Source: Bradyrhizobium sp. ISRA464
GTDB lineage: Bacteria > Pseudomonadota > Alphaproteobacteria > Rhizobiales > Xanthobacteraceae
Assembly: GCF_029910095.1 (NCBI RefSeq)
Contig: NZ_CP094526.1
Coordinates: 7,254,001 to 7,318,000, forward strand
Length of the DNA stretch: 64,000 nt
Reading direction: 5' to 3'
Positions 36,972-48,000 of this stretch are shown here, one piece after another (position 1 is the first letter of the stretch; each line of letters opens with the position of its first letter). Both the position numbers and the translations under genes were made by a program. Under the pieces are notes generated by a model. That model was not told where the DNA came from. It searched no databases and worked only from the letters and a program-made list of their open reading frames with translations.

Positions 36972-38684
36972 CTAACTCGCCGCTGCCTGCACGGGCGAGA
37001 CCGGCACTGGTCGCGTCAAGCGCGACAGGATTTCATTCCGCGGGCCGAACATCTCGGCGGCACCTTCACGCAGCACCAGGATCCGGTCGCAAACGCCAAT
37101 TGTGGCGGGCCGGTGCGAGATCAGCACGACCGTGGTTCCACGTTGCTTCAGCTGGAGGATGCAATAGGCGAGCGCTGCGTCACCATCTGAATCGAGGTTC
37201 GAGCTCGGCTCATCAAGCACAACCAGGCTCGGATTGCCGTAGACTGCCCTGGCCAGACCAATGCGCTGGCGATAGCCGCCGGAGAGGATTACACCGCCCT
37301 CCCCGACCTGAGTGTCGTAGCCCTCAGGCAGCCGCACGATCATTTCATGCAGGCCGGCCATTTTTGCTGCAGCGATAATCGCACCGTCGTCGCCATCGTT
37401 GAACCGGCATATGTTCGCGGCGACGCTATCGGCGAACAGCTCGATGTCCTGCGGAAGGTAGCCTAGGTGCTGGCCCAATGACGACCTGATCCAGGTCGAA
37501 ATATCGGCACCGTCCAAGCGGGCCGCGCCTGCCGAAGGCGCCTGCACACCTACGAGATGGCGAGCCAGCGTGGATTTTCCGGCGCCGGACGGTCCGATGA
37601 TGCCCAGAACTTCTCCCGGTTCAATCCGGAAGTTGATCCCGCGCAGAATGGCTTTTGAAGTTCCCGGCGCCGCGAACGACAGGCCTTCAATGGAAAGCTG
37701 TCCCTCCGGGCGCGGCAGAGTCAGCCCAGCTTCACGCGGTGGATTAGTGGCCAACAACTCGCGCAGACGCAAGAAGGCACCGCGAGCTGAGACGAGGCCG
37801 CGCCAAGACCCGACGATCTGCTCGATGGGCTGGAGCGCACGCCCGAGCAGGATGCTCGCCGCAAACATCGCACCGGCGGTAGTGAGACGTTCGATCACGA
37901 GATAGGCGCCAAGTCCCAGGATCAAGGATTGCATGGAGAGCCGCAAGAAGCGGATCATGCTCTGCATGGTGGCCGCACGCTCGCTGGCGGTGACCTGCCG
38001 CTCGATCATCCGAATGCGATCGCGGCTCCAGCGTCGCAACAGACCGGCCGTCATCCCCATGGCGCGTACCACTTCGGTATTGCGCAGGCTCATCTCGGTG
38101 AAACTGTAGCTCCGGCTGGCCGCCTCGTTGGCCTCGGAGAGCGGCGCCTTGACCGCCCATTCATTGAGAAGGGCCATCAGGATCAGAATGATGCAACAAG
38201 CCAGGGCAAAGGCGCCCAGGAACGGATGCAATGCGAAAATGACCAGGATGTAGATGGGCGCCCAGGGCAGATCGAAAACAGCGTGAATTCCAGCGCCGGT
38301 GATGAATTGGCGGAAGGCGTCGAAATCGCGCAGCAGCTGGCTACGCATGCTGCCGCTTCTCAGCGAGCGATCGATAACGGCGGTCATCACGCGCGGTGCG
38401 ATTTGATGGTCCAGGCGAACACTGGCGCGCGTGAGTACGCGCGCGCGTACCGCGTCGAGACCTGCAAGTGCTCCGTAACCCAGCAACAGGGCCATGGTGA
38501 GCATGAGCAGTGTGATCTCGCTTGCACTCGAGATTACGCGATCATAAACCTGCAGCATGTAGAGCGGGCCGGCCAAGTAAAGCAGGTTCATGGCCAGGCT
38601 GAACATTGCAGCCGTGGCGAAATAGCCCTTGCAGGCTTGCAGCAATTGCCGGAGTTCGTCCGGGGGTTTACGCGGAACAATCAC
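36972..38684 (-). CDS. type I secretion ABC transporter ATPase/permease (PrsD family)
   Basis: This 570-residue half-transporter has six hydrophobic segments in its first 320 residues and a C-terminal ATPase: Walker A GPSGAGKST, signature LSGGYRQRIGLA (the usual LSGGQ Gln is Tyr), Walker B LVVLDEPSSNLD and switch His in LISHRP. It lacks the C39 peptidase or CLD domain of bacteriocin exporters and matches PrsD/AprD. A GTG start with AGGT a few bases upstream is used. It exports RTX-type substrates lacking Sec signals, most probably the adhesin encoded upstream. Confidence 0.9.
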   Translation of the reverse strand: MIVPRKPPDELRQLLQACKGYFATAAMFSLAMNLLYLAGPLYMLQVYDRVISSASEITLLMLTMALLLGYGALAGLDAVRARVLTRASVRLDHQIAPRVMTAVIDRSLRSGSMRSQLLRDFDAFRQFITGAGIHAVFDLPWAPIYILVIFALHPFLGAFALACCIILILMALLNEWAVKAPLSEANEAASRSYSFTEMSLRNTEVVRAMGMTAGLLRRWSRDRIRMIERQVTASERAATMQSMIRFLRLSMQSLILGLGAYLVIERLTTAGAMFAASILLGRALQPIEQIVGSWRGLVSARGAFLRLRELLATNPPREAGLTLPRPEGQLSIEGLSFAAPGTSKAILRGINFRIEPGEVLGIIGPSGAGKSTLARHLVGVQAPSAGAARLDGADISTWIRSSLGQHLGYLPQDIELFADSVAANICRFNDGDDGAIIAAAKMAGLHEMIVRLPEGYDTQVGEGGVILSGGYRQRIGLARAVYGNPSLVVLDEPSSNLDSDGDAALAYCILQLKQRGTTVVLISHRPATIGVCDRILVLREGAAEMFGPRNEILSRLTRPVPVSPVQAAAS

Positions 38685-38967
38685 CTAGTTACCTGGCGGA
38701 AAAGCCGCCCCCCTACAATGTCGACCGTCAATGAAATCAGCGATGAAAGCTGCAAATAAATCAATCGGTCCGAATTTATTAGCATAGCCGGTCGCCCGAC
38801 GGAAAGCTGTCGACGGGACAAAACAGCAGGGACGGTAAACCTGCGGGATTTTCACCTTCCCAGAATACAGGGATGCCGGCTTGCAATAGGTTCGCAGCAC
38901 CTCCTCTGCCGGCGTCGACGTCACGACCTGATCGCGCGGGAAGCTCCCCGCGGCTTGGTCGAGCCGG

Positions 38968-39005
38968 CTGTGATTTGCCGCATCGCATATAGCGGCAAAT
39001 CACAG
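38968..39005 (-). terminator. perfect 14-bp stem-loop downstream of the adhesin gene
   Basis: CTGTGATTTGCCGC and its exact complement flank a 10-nt loop, 50-87 bp after the adhesin stop and about 285 bp before the ABC gene. There is no T-tract. It may terminate or stabilise the very long adhesin mRNA. Confidence 0.6.
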
Positions 39006-39054
39006 TTCGGGTGGGGACGCCCCGTATGCTCCAGGCAGACGCCAGCGGTGTCGC

Positions 39055-42000
39055 TCACGCGATGTGGTGCGGATCATAGCTGACCACCGTGCCGTTCGTT
39101 GCGTCCGCCTTTTCGTTGAAGCCCGTCGGATCATACTGGCCAAGCAGGACGATGTTCGCGGTATGAACACCATCCGACACTGTCAGGGTGCCACCGGTCC
39201 CCGCTTGGTTTCCCGTGAAGCTCACCGTGGTCCCTGCACCGAAACCGATACCCTTGAGATCGATGTCGTCGTTGGCCGTCAACCCACTGACCGTGCCGGT
39301 GAAATGGAAGGCATCGTCCAGGATTAGGTGACCGGTAGCGTTCGCGTCAAACGTGACGTTGGCGGCCGACGCCGCTCCGAACTCCATTGTTCCGGTCCCG
39401 CTGATCTCGGCCGTGCCCGAACCGCTGACCTCACCCAGCGCCGTCACCGTGCCGCCGTTCGCCCACAGCTGGCCCGAATTCGCGATCGCGCTGTCGATCA
39501 GAAGACCGCCGCTGCCGGTCGCCTCGAGCGTACCTGCGTTCGTGATTACGTTGGTACCGGTGTCGATCACCAGGGCATGGGTGCCGGTAGCATCGATGGT
39601 GCCCTCGTTGCTCAGCGTCAGGCTGCCCTCCCCCAGCTGGCCAGCGCCGGAGATCACGTTGTCGACGTTGTCGAGCGTGACGTTCGGCGCCGTGCCGGCG
39701 ATGATGTTGTGATCATCGTCCGAGAGGACCACCTGGCCGCCGCCATTGAGCGTGATGCCGGTCTGGATCAGCTGCAGCAGCGTGTCGTCGCCGGACGCCT
39801 GCAACTCGATCGTGCCGGTGTTGTGGATGATGCCGGAGAGCGGCAGCATCGCGCCGTCGCCGATCGTCATCGGACCCGGGTTCTCTGTCGTTGGCGTGAC
39901 ATCGAACTCGAAGTTCGCCGAGCTGAGATCCGCCGCATGCACGCCATCAAGCGTGATCGTCTGACCATCGGCTAGCGTAATCACCGCGTTGCCGCTCGCG
40001 TCGTCCGCGGTGTGCGCCTGAACGTCGCTGAAACTCTGCCAGCCGTAGCTGATGAGGTCGATCACGTCAGATGAGACATCGAAGCTGTGCACGACGTCGT
40101 TGCCGATCGGCTGGGAGAAGACGAAGGTGTCGTGCGCACTGGAGCCGGTCAGGTTGTCGTCGCCGGACCAGGCGAAGATAGGAGAACCGGGGGCGTAGGC
40201 TTCAAGGTTGTCGACGACTATTGCCTTTCCGATGGTGCCATCGGTGTTGGTCCAGCTTTCTACAATGTGCAGTGCAAGCGCACCTGTATAATTGGCAGAA
40301 GTCGCAACGCTCAACAAACCAACCTCGCTGGTCGTTAAGGACCATGAGCCGTCGCCATTTTGAGTTGCCCCACCAAAGACCCAACCGTCGGGTAGATTTT
40401 GGATTGAAACGCTTACGATCGATCCACCCGTGGAGGAAAGACCCAAGTCAATAGGCGCCCCCGATTGGCCAGCAGGCGCGGTATGAGTGCTGGTCGTGGT
40501 GTTTCCAGCTATATCATATTCAGTCACAGTCAGGCTGTCGCCGTTCAGGCCTGACTGTGTGAGTGTCCACGTACCTGCTGATTGCAGAGTTGCATTGTAA
40601 TCGGCAGAGGACGTGTTGTCATGGACTGTGACCTTCCAAACTCCGGAAGTATCAGTCGTTGCTGTCAGCTTACTTTGACCATTGTTATAGCTCCAGCTGA
40701 GTGTTGAGGGTGGCGTAGTATCTAAAGTGATCACGTCGGCTGAAGTGGTGGAGAAATTGCCGGCGGTATCGGTGAACTTGGCCGTGATCGATTTCGAGCC
40801 GTCGCTGCCCAGGTCACCCGCGGTCACCGTCAGGCTCACAGAGCCGGCGCTGATGTCTGCCGAGGTGATCGTATGCGTGACGTTATGCGCCAGCGCCGAG
40901 CCGCCGAGCAGCAGCTGCACTGTGTCGCCGACCGCAACCGTCGGGTTCAGTGCCACCGTGAACGTCGGATTCGTGACTTTGGTGATGTTGTCCGTACTCG
41001 ACGAGCCGGAGTCGGACGCCGCCGTTAGCGCCGGCGTGCCACCGGTCGGAGTAATCTGGTCCAACGTATAGCTGTGACTCGTGCCGGCCGTCGTATTGCC
41101 CGCCGTGTCGATCGTCCGGACCGACAAGGTTCCCGTGCCGGACGACAGCGTCACACCCGACGCTGTGAACGTGCTGGATCCGGCCGTCGCGTCGACCCAG
41201 GTCGAGCCATCTGCGCTGACCTGGATCTTCTCACCTGGGCCCAGTGTCCCGGTGAACGTACCGCTCACCGTCTGCGATGCCACATTGGTGATAAAATCGC
41301 TCGATGAGCTGCCGCTATCAGAGCTCAGCGCTGTCACTGTCGCAGTCGCCGTCGGCGCAATCGTGTCAACCGAGAAGCTGAACGCGCTGGAAGCGCTCGA
41401 CGTGTTGCCCGCCGCATCTGTCGCCGTTGCCGTCACGCTCTTGCCCGAGCCCTGCCCGATTGTTGTAATGTTCCCGGACGTGAGCGTGTAGCTCCAGTTG
41501 CCGCTGCCATCCGCCGTCGTGGTGCCCAGCTGCGTGGCGCCGCTGAAGATCGCAATCGTGCTGTTGGCTTCCGCCGTGCCGCTGACCACCGCGTCCCCGG
41601 ACTGGCCACTGACAATGTGATCCGACCCGCCGATCGCGCCGCCGTCGCCGACATGGGCAATCGTCGGAGCCGTCGGCGCAACCGTGTCAACGGAGAAGCT
41701 GAACGCGCTGGAAGCGCTCGAGCTGTTGCCCGCCGCATCTGTCGCCGCCGCCGTCACGCTCTTGGCCGAGCCCTGGCCGATCGTAGTGATGTTGCCGGAC
41801 GTGAGCGTGTAGCTCCAGTTGCCGCTGCCATCCGCCGTCGTGGTGCCCAGCTGCGCGGCGCCGCTGAAGATCGCAATCGTGCTGTTGGCTTCCGCCGTGC
41901 CGCTGACCACCGCGTCCCCGGACTGGCCACTGACAATGTGATCCGACCCGCCGATCGCGCCGCCGTCGCCGACATGGGCAATCGTCGGAGCCGTCGGCGC

Positions 42001-45000
42001 AACCGTGTCAACGGAGAAGCTGAACGCGCTGGAAGCGCTCGAGCTGTTGCCCGCCGCATCTGTCGCCGTTGCCGTCACGCTCTTGCCCGAGCCCTGCCCG
42101 ATTGTTGTAATGTTCCCGGACGTGAGCGTGTAGCTCCAGTTGCCGCTGCCATCCGCCGTCGTGGTGCCCAGCTGCGTGGCGCCGCTGAAGATCGCAATCG
42201 TGCTGTTGGCTTCCGCCGTGCCGCTGACCACCGCGTCCCCGGACTGGCCACTGACAATGTGATCCGACCCGCCGATCGCGCCGCCGTCGCCGACATGGGC
42301 AATCGTCGGAGCCGTCGGCGCAACCGTGTCAACGGAGAAGCTGAACGCGCTGGAAGCGCTCGAGCTGTTGCCCGCCGCATCTGTCGCCGCCGCCGTCACG
42401 CTCTTGGCCGAGCCCTGGCCGATCGTAGTGATGTTGCCGGACGTGAGCGTGTAGCTCCAGTTGCCGCTGCCATCCGCCGTCGTGGTGCCCAGCTGCGCGG
42501 CGCCGCTGAAGATCGCAATCGTGCTGTTGGCTTCCGCCGTGCCGCTGACCACCGCGTCCCCGGACTGGCCACTGACAATGTGATCCGACCCGCCGATCGC
42601 GCCGCCGTCGCCGACATGGGCAATCGTCGGAGCCGTCGGCGCAATCGTGTCAACCGAGAAGCTGAACGCGCTGGAAGCGCTCGACGTGTTGCCCGCCGCA
42701 TCTGTCGCCGTTGCCGTCACGCTCTTGCCCGAGCCCTGCCCGATTGTTGTAATGTTCCCGGACGTGAGCGTGTAGCTCCAGTTGCCGCTGCCATCCGCCG
42801 TCGTGGTGCCCAGCTGCGCGGCGCCGCTGAAGATCGCAATCGTGCTGTTGGCTTCCGCCGTGCCGCTGACCACCGCGTCCCCGGACTGGCCACTGACAAT
42901 GTGATCCGACCCGCCGATCGCGCCGCCGTCGCCGACATGGACAATCGTCGGAGCCGTCGGCGGCGTGGTGTCCTCGGTCACCGTGAAGCTGTTGGTAGAC
43001 ACGGCACTCTGGTTGCCGGCCTGGTCGGTCACCCGCGCGGTGAGAGTGTAGGTGGTGCCGTTGGTCAGCGTCCCGGTCTGCACATTCGCAAAGCCGTTGC
43101 TGATATCGGATGAGGTCAGCGTATAGGACGTGCCGAGCTGGCTCGTTGTGCCGCTTCCGTTGTAGAGCTGCACCGTATCGCCTGCCACCGCGCCGGTGCC
43201 GATCAGGCTAACCTTCACCGTGAGGTCGGTGTCGTTGGTGCTGGCTCCACTCGTCAGCGTGCCGGTGAGCGGCGAGACGTCGTCGGTTATCGAGGTGATC
43301 GACGGGGCGGTGGGCGCCGTGGTGTCGATGGTGACCGACTGCGCCGCCGAGGTGCCGGTGTTGCCGGCGAGGTCGGTTGCCGAGGCTGTCAGGCTGTGGG
43401 TGCCCTGCGCCAGCGTCACGTTCGCCAACGTCCAGTTGCCGCTCGCATCGGCCGTCGCCGTGCCCAGCGTGGTCGAGCCGTCCTTCACCGTGATGGTGCG
43501 GTTGGCATCGGCCACGTCGATCGTGCCGCTGATCGACACCGTCGTCGTGTTGGTGATGAAGTCGCTGCCGCTCGTGCCGTTGTCCGGCGCAATTGCCGTC
43601 ACCGCCAGGATGGTCGCGCTCTCGTCGACCGCGATGGTGTGGTCGGCCGCGGCCGGGTTGCCGGCGACGTCCGAAACGCTGGCATGCACGGTGTAGGAGC
43701 CGCCATCGCTGAGCGCGGCGACGTCGGCCTGGGCGACGCTGGCCGACCAGCTGCCGTTGGCGGCAACCGTGGCGCTGTAGTCGTGGCCGTTGAGGCTGAC
43801 CGTGACGGTCTGGCCGGCTTCCACGCCCGTGGTGGTGCCGGTGATGGTCAGCGCAGACTGCGACTCCGCCGCGTTGATGACGTCGTCCGTCGCGATCGTG
43901 TTGATCGCGATGGTCGCGCTCTCGTCGACCGCGATGGTGTGGTCGGCCGCGGCCGGGTTGCCGGCGACGTCCGAAACGCTGGCATGCACGGTGTAGGAGC
44001 CGCCATCGCTGAGCGCGGCGACGTCGGCCTGGGCGACGCTGGCCGACCAGCTGCCGTTGGCGGCAACCGTGGCGCTGTAGTCGTGGCCGTTGAGGCTGAC
44101 CGTGACGGTCTGGCCGGCTTCCACGCCCGTGGTGGTGCCGGTGATGGTCAGCGCAGACTGCGACTCCGCCGCGTTGATGACGTCGTCCGTCGCGATCGTG
44201 TTGATCGCGATGGTCGCGCTCTCGTCGACCGCGATGGTGTGGTCGGCCGCGGCCGGGTTGCCGGCGACGTCCGAAACGCTGGCATGCACGGTGTAGGAGC
44301 CGCCATCGCTGAGCGCGGCGACGTCGGCCTGGGCGACGCTGGCCGACCAGCTGCCGTTGGCGGCAACCGTGGCGCTGTAGTCGTGGCCGTTGAGGCTGAC
44401 CGTGACGGTCTGGCCGGCTTCCACGCCCGTGGTGGTGCCGGTGATGGTCAGCGCAGACTGCGACTCCGCCGCGTTGATGACGTCGTCCGTCGCGATCGTG
44501 TTGATCGCGATGGTCGCGCTCTCGTCGACCGCGATGGTGTGGTCGGCCGCGGCCGGGTTGCCGGCGACGTCCGAAACGCTGGCATGCACGGTGTAGGAGC
44601 CGCCATCGCTGAGCGCGGCGACGTCGGCCTGGGCGACGCTGGCCGACCAGCTGCCGTTGGCGGCAACCGTGGCGCTGTAGTCGTGGCCGTTGAGGCTGAC
44701 CGTGACGGTCTGGCCGGCTTCCACGCCCGTGGTGGTGCCGGTGATGGTCAGCGCAGACTGCGACTCCGCCGCGTTGATGACGTCGTCCGTCGCGATCGTG
44801 TTGATCGCGATGGTCGCGCTCTCGTCGACCGCGATGGTGTGGTCGGCCGCGGCCGGGTTGCCGGCGACGTCCGAAACGCTGGCATGCACGGTGTAGGAGC
44901 CGCCATCGCTGAGCGCGGCGACGTCGGCCTGGGCGACGCTGGCCGACCAGCTGCCGTTGGCGGCAACCGTGGCGCTGTAGTCGTGGCCGTTGAGGCTGAC

Positions 45001-48000
45001 CGTGACGGTCTGGCCGGCTTCCACGCCCGTGGTGGTGCCGGTGATGGTCAGCGCAGACTGCGACTCCGCCGCGTTGATGACGTCGTCCGTCGCGATCGTG
45101 TTGATCGCGATGGTCGCGCTCTCGTCGACCGCGATGGTGTGGTCGGCCGCGGCCGGGTTGCCGGCGACGTCCGAAACGCTGGCATGCACGGTGTAGGAGC
45201 CGCCATCGCTGAGCGCGGCGACGTCGGCCTGGGCGACGCTGGCCGACCAGCTGCCGTTGGCGGCAACCGTGGCGCTGTAGTCGTGGCCGTTGAGGCTGAC
45301 CGTGACGGTCTGGCCGGCTTCCACGCCCGTGGTGGTGCCGGTGATGGTCAGCGCAGACTGCGACTCCGCCGCGTTGATGACGTCGTCCGTCGCGATCGTG
45401 TTGATCGCGATGGTCGCGCTCTCGTCGACCGCGATGGTGTGGTCGGCCGCGGCCGGGTTGCCGGCGACGTCCGAAACGCTGGCATGCACGGTGTAGGAGC
45501 CGCCATCGCTGAGCGCGGCGACGTCGGCCTGGGCGACGCTGGCCGACCAGCTGCCGTTGGCGGCAACCGTGGCGCTGTAGTCGTGGCCGTTGAGGCTGAC
45601 CGTGACGGTCTGGCCGGCTTCCACGCCCGTGGTGGTGCCGGTGATGGTCAGCGCAGACTGCGACTCCGCCGCGTTGATGACGTCGTCCGTCGCGATCGTG
45701 TTGATCGCGATGGTCGCGCTCTCGTCGACCGCGATGGTGTGGTCGGCCGCGGCCGGGTTGCCGGCGACGTCCGAAACGCTGGCATGCACGGTGTAGGAGC
45801 CGCCATCGCTGAGCGCGGCGACGTCGGCCTGGGCGACGCTGGCCGACCAGCTGCCGTTGGCGGCAACCGTGGCGCTGTAGTCGTGGCCGTTGAGGCTGAC
45901 CGTGACGGTCTGGCCGGCTTCCACGCCCGTGGTGGTGCCGGTGATGGTCAGCGCAGACTGCGACTCCGCCGCGTTGATGACGTCGTCCGTCGCGATCGTG
46001 TTGATCGCGATGGTCGCGCTCTCGTCGACCGCGATGGTGTGGTCGGCCGCGGCCGGGTTGCCGGCGACGTCCGAAACGCTGGCATGCACGGTGTAGGAGC
46101 CGCCATCGCTGAGCGCGGCGACGTCGGCCTGGGCGACGCTGGCCGACCAGCTGCCGTTGGCGGCAACCGTGGCGCTGTAGTCGTGGCCGTTGAGGCTGAC
46201 CGTGACGGTCTGGCCGGCTTCCACGCCCGTGGTGGTGCCGGTGATGGTCAGCGCAGACTGCGACTCCGCCGCGTTGATGACGTCGTCCGTCGCGATCGTG
46301 TTGATCGCGATGGTCGCGCTCTCGTCGACCGCGATGGTGTGGTCGGCCGCGGCCGGGTTGCCGGCGACGTCCGAAACGCTGGCATGCACGGTGTAGGAGC
46401 CGCCATCGCTGAGCGCGGCGACGTCGGCCTGGGCGACGCTGGCCGACCAGCTGCCGTTGGCGGCAACCGTGGCGCTGTAGTCGTGGCCGTTGAGGCTGAC
46501 CGTGACGGTCTGGCCGGCTTCCACGCCCGTGGTGGTGCCGGTGATGGTCAGCGCAGACTGCGACTCCGCCGCGTTGATGACGTCGTCCGTCGCGATCGTG
46601 TTGATCGCGATGGTCGGCGGTGTCTCGTCCACGGTCAGCGCATGCGTCGCCTGCGTCGCCGGGTTGCCGGCCAAATCCGACACATTCGCCGTTACGGTGT
46701 AGCTGCCGTCCGGCAGCTGCGCATGTGCCAGGTCTGAAGCCGGCGCCGTCACTGACCAGGCGTTGTTGGTCACCGTGCCGGTGTAGGTATGCCCGTTCAG
46801 CACTACGCTGACCGTCTGCCCGTTCTCGACCCCACTCGTGGTACCGCTGATCGTCAGGTTCGAGGCGGACTCCGCCAGGTTGAGACGATTATCACCCGCG
46901 ATCGTGTTGATCGCGATGGTCGGCGGTGTCTCGTCCACGGTCAGCGCATGCGTCGCCTGCGTCGCCGGGTTGCCGGCCAAATCCGACACATTCGCCGTTA
47001 CGGTGTAGCTGCCGTCCGGCAGCTGCGCATGTGCCAGGTCTGAAGCCGGCGCCGTCACTGACCAGGCGTTGTTGGTCACCGTGCCGGTGTAGGTATGCCC
47101 GTTCAGCACTACGCTGACCGTCTGCCCGTTCTCGACCCCACTCGTGGTACCGCTGATCGTCAGGTTCGAGGCGGACTCCGCCAGGTTGAGACGATTATCA
47201 CCCGCGATCGTGTTGATCGCGATGGTCGGCGGCGTCTCGTCAACGCTAACCGAATGTGAATCGGATGCAGCGGTGCTCGATCCAACTTTCACGGCCGCAG
47301 TGAGCGTGTAGCTACCGTCGGGGAGCAGGTTATGCGCCAGATCTCCCGCTGGAATCACCGCGGACCAGGTGCCGTTGGCCGCGACAGTGGCGGTGTAGTT
47401 GTGGCCGTTCAGCGTAACGATGAGCTGAGCGCTGGGCGTGAAGTGAGCCACCGTCCCCGTAACGGTGACCCCAGCATTTGCATCGGCGAGATTGATGAGC
47501 CAGGGATTCGATTGCGTAGGTTCGATTGGATTAATGTGGACCGTGAACGCGCTGGGCGGGTCGACTGCAATGAAGTCGCTTGGATTGAGCGCCGTGACCC
47601 CTGAGACTTGGAATTTCAGATCGGCGGCGCCGTCCCCGTTGGTATCAGCATAGACATAGACCCCACCAGATCCGTCGGGGGTGTACCAAACGCCGTAGCC
47701 ATTGCCCGATCCCATCGAGGATGTGTTCGCCGGCTGCGCGCCGAACCAGCGGAATTCCGCAAGCCCAGCCGCGAACGCGGTCACGCCTCCCGCGCTCGAG
47801 ACCGACTGGTCGTTGATCAGTTGGCTGAAATCGATTTTGTCGGTGCCAACCTGGAAATTAGTGATCTGGTCCCAGGTTTGAGCGAGCTGTCCGCTTGAAT
47901 TCAGCTGCCCCGCGACGGGCGAGTCAGTCGCCTTTGCAAATACGAAATAGTCAGAACCGATTCCGCCGGTGAGAACGTCTGCACCGCTCCCACCCTGGAT

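Noticed and set aside
41617..43113. A 498-codon + strand frame with repeated Arg-rich units
   Set aside because: Antisense shadow of the 321-bp repeats; composition typical of GC-rich reverse frames.
43609..46616. CRISPR array or other noncoding repeat
   Set aside because: The 300-bp period is coding, in frame, with no short repeat and spacer structure.
43396..46737. A 1113-codon open frame on the + strand
   Set aside because: It is the antisense shadow of the 300-bp repeats of the adhesin. Arg/Gly/Asp-rich and without family motifs.
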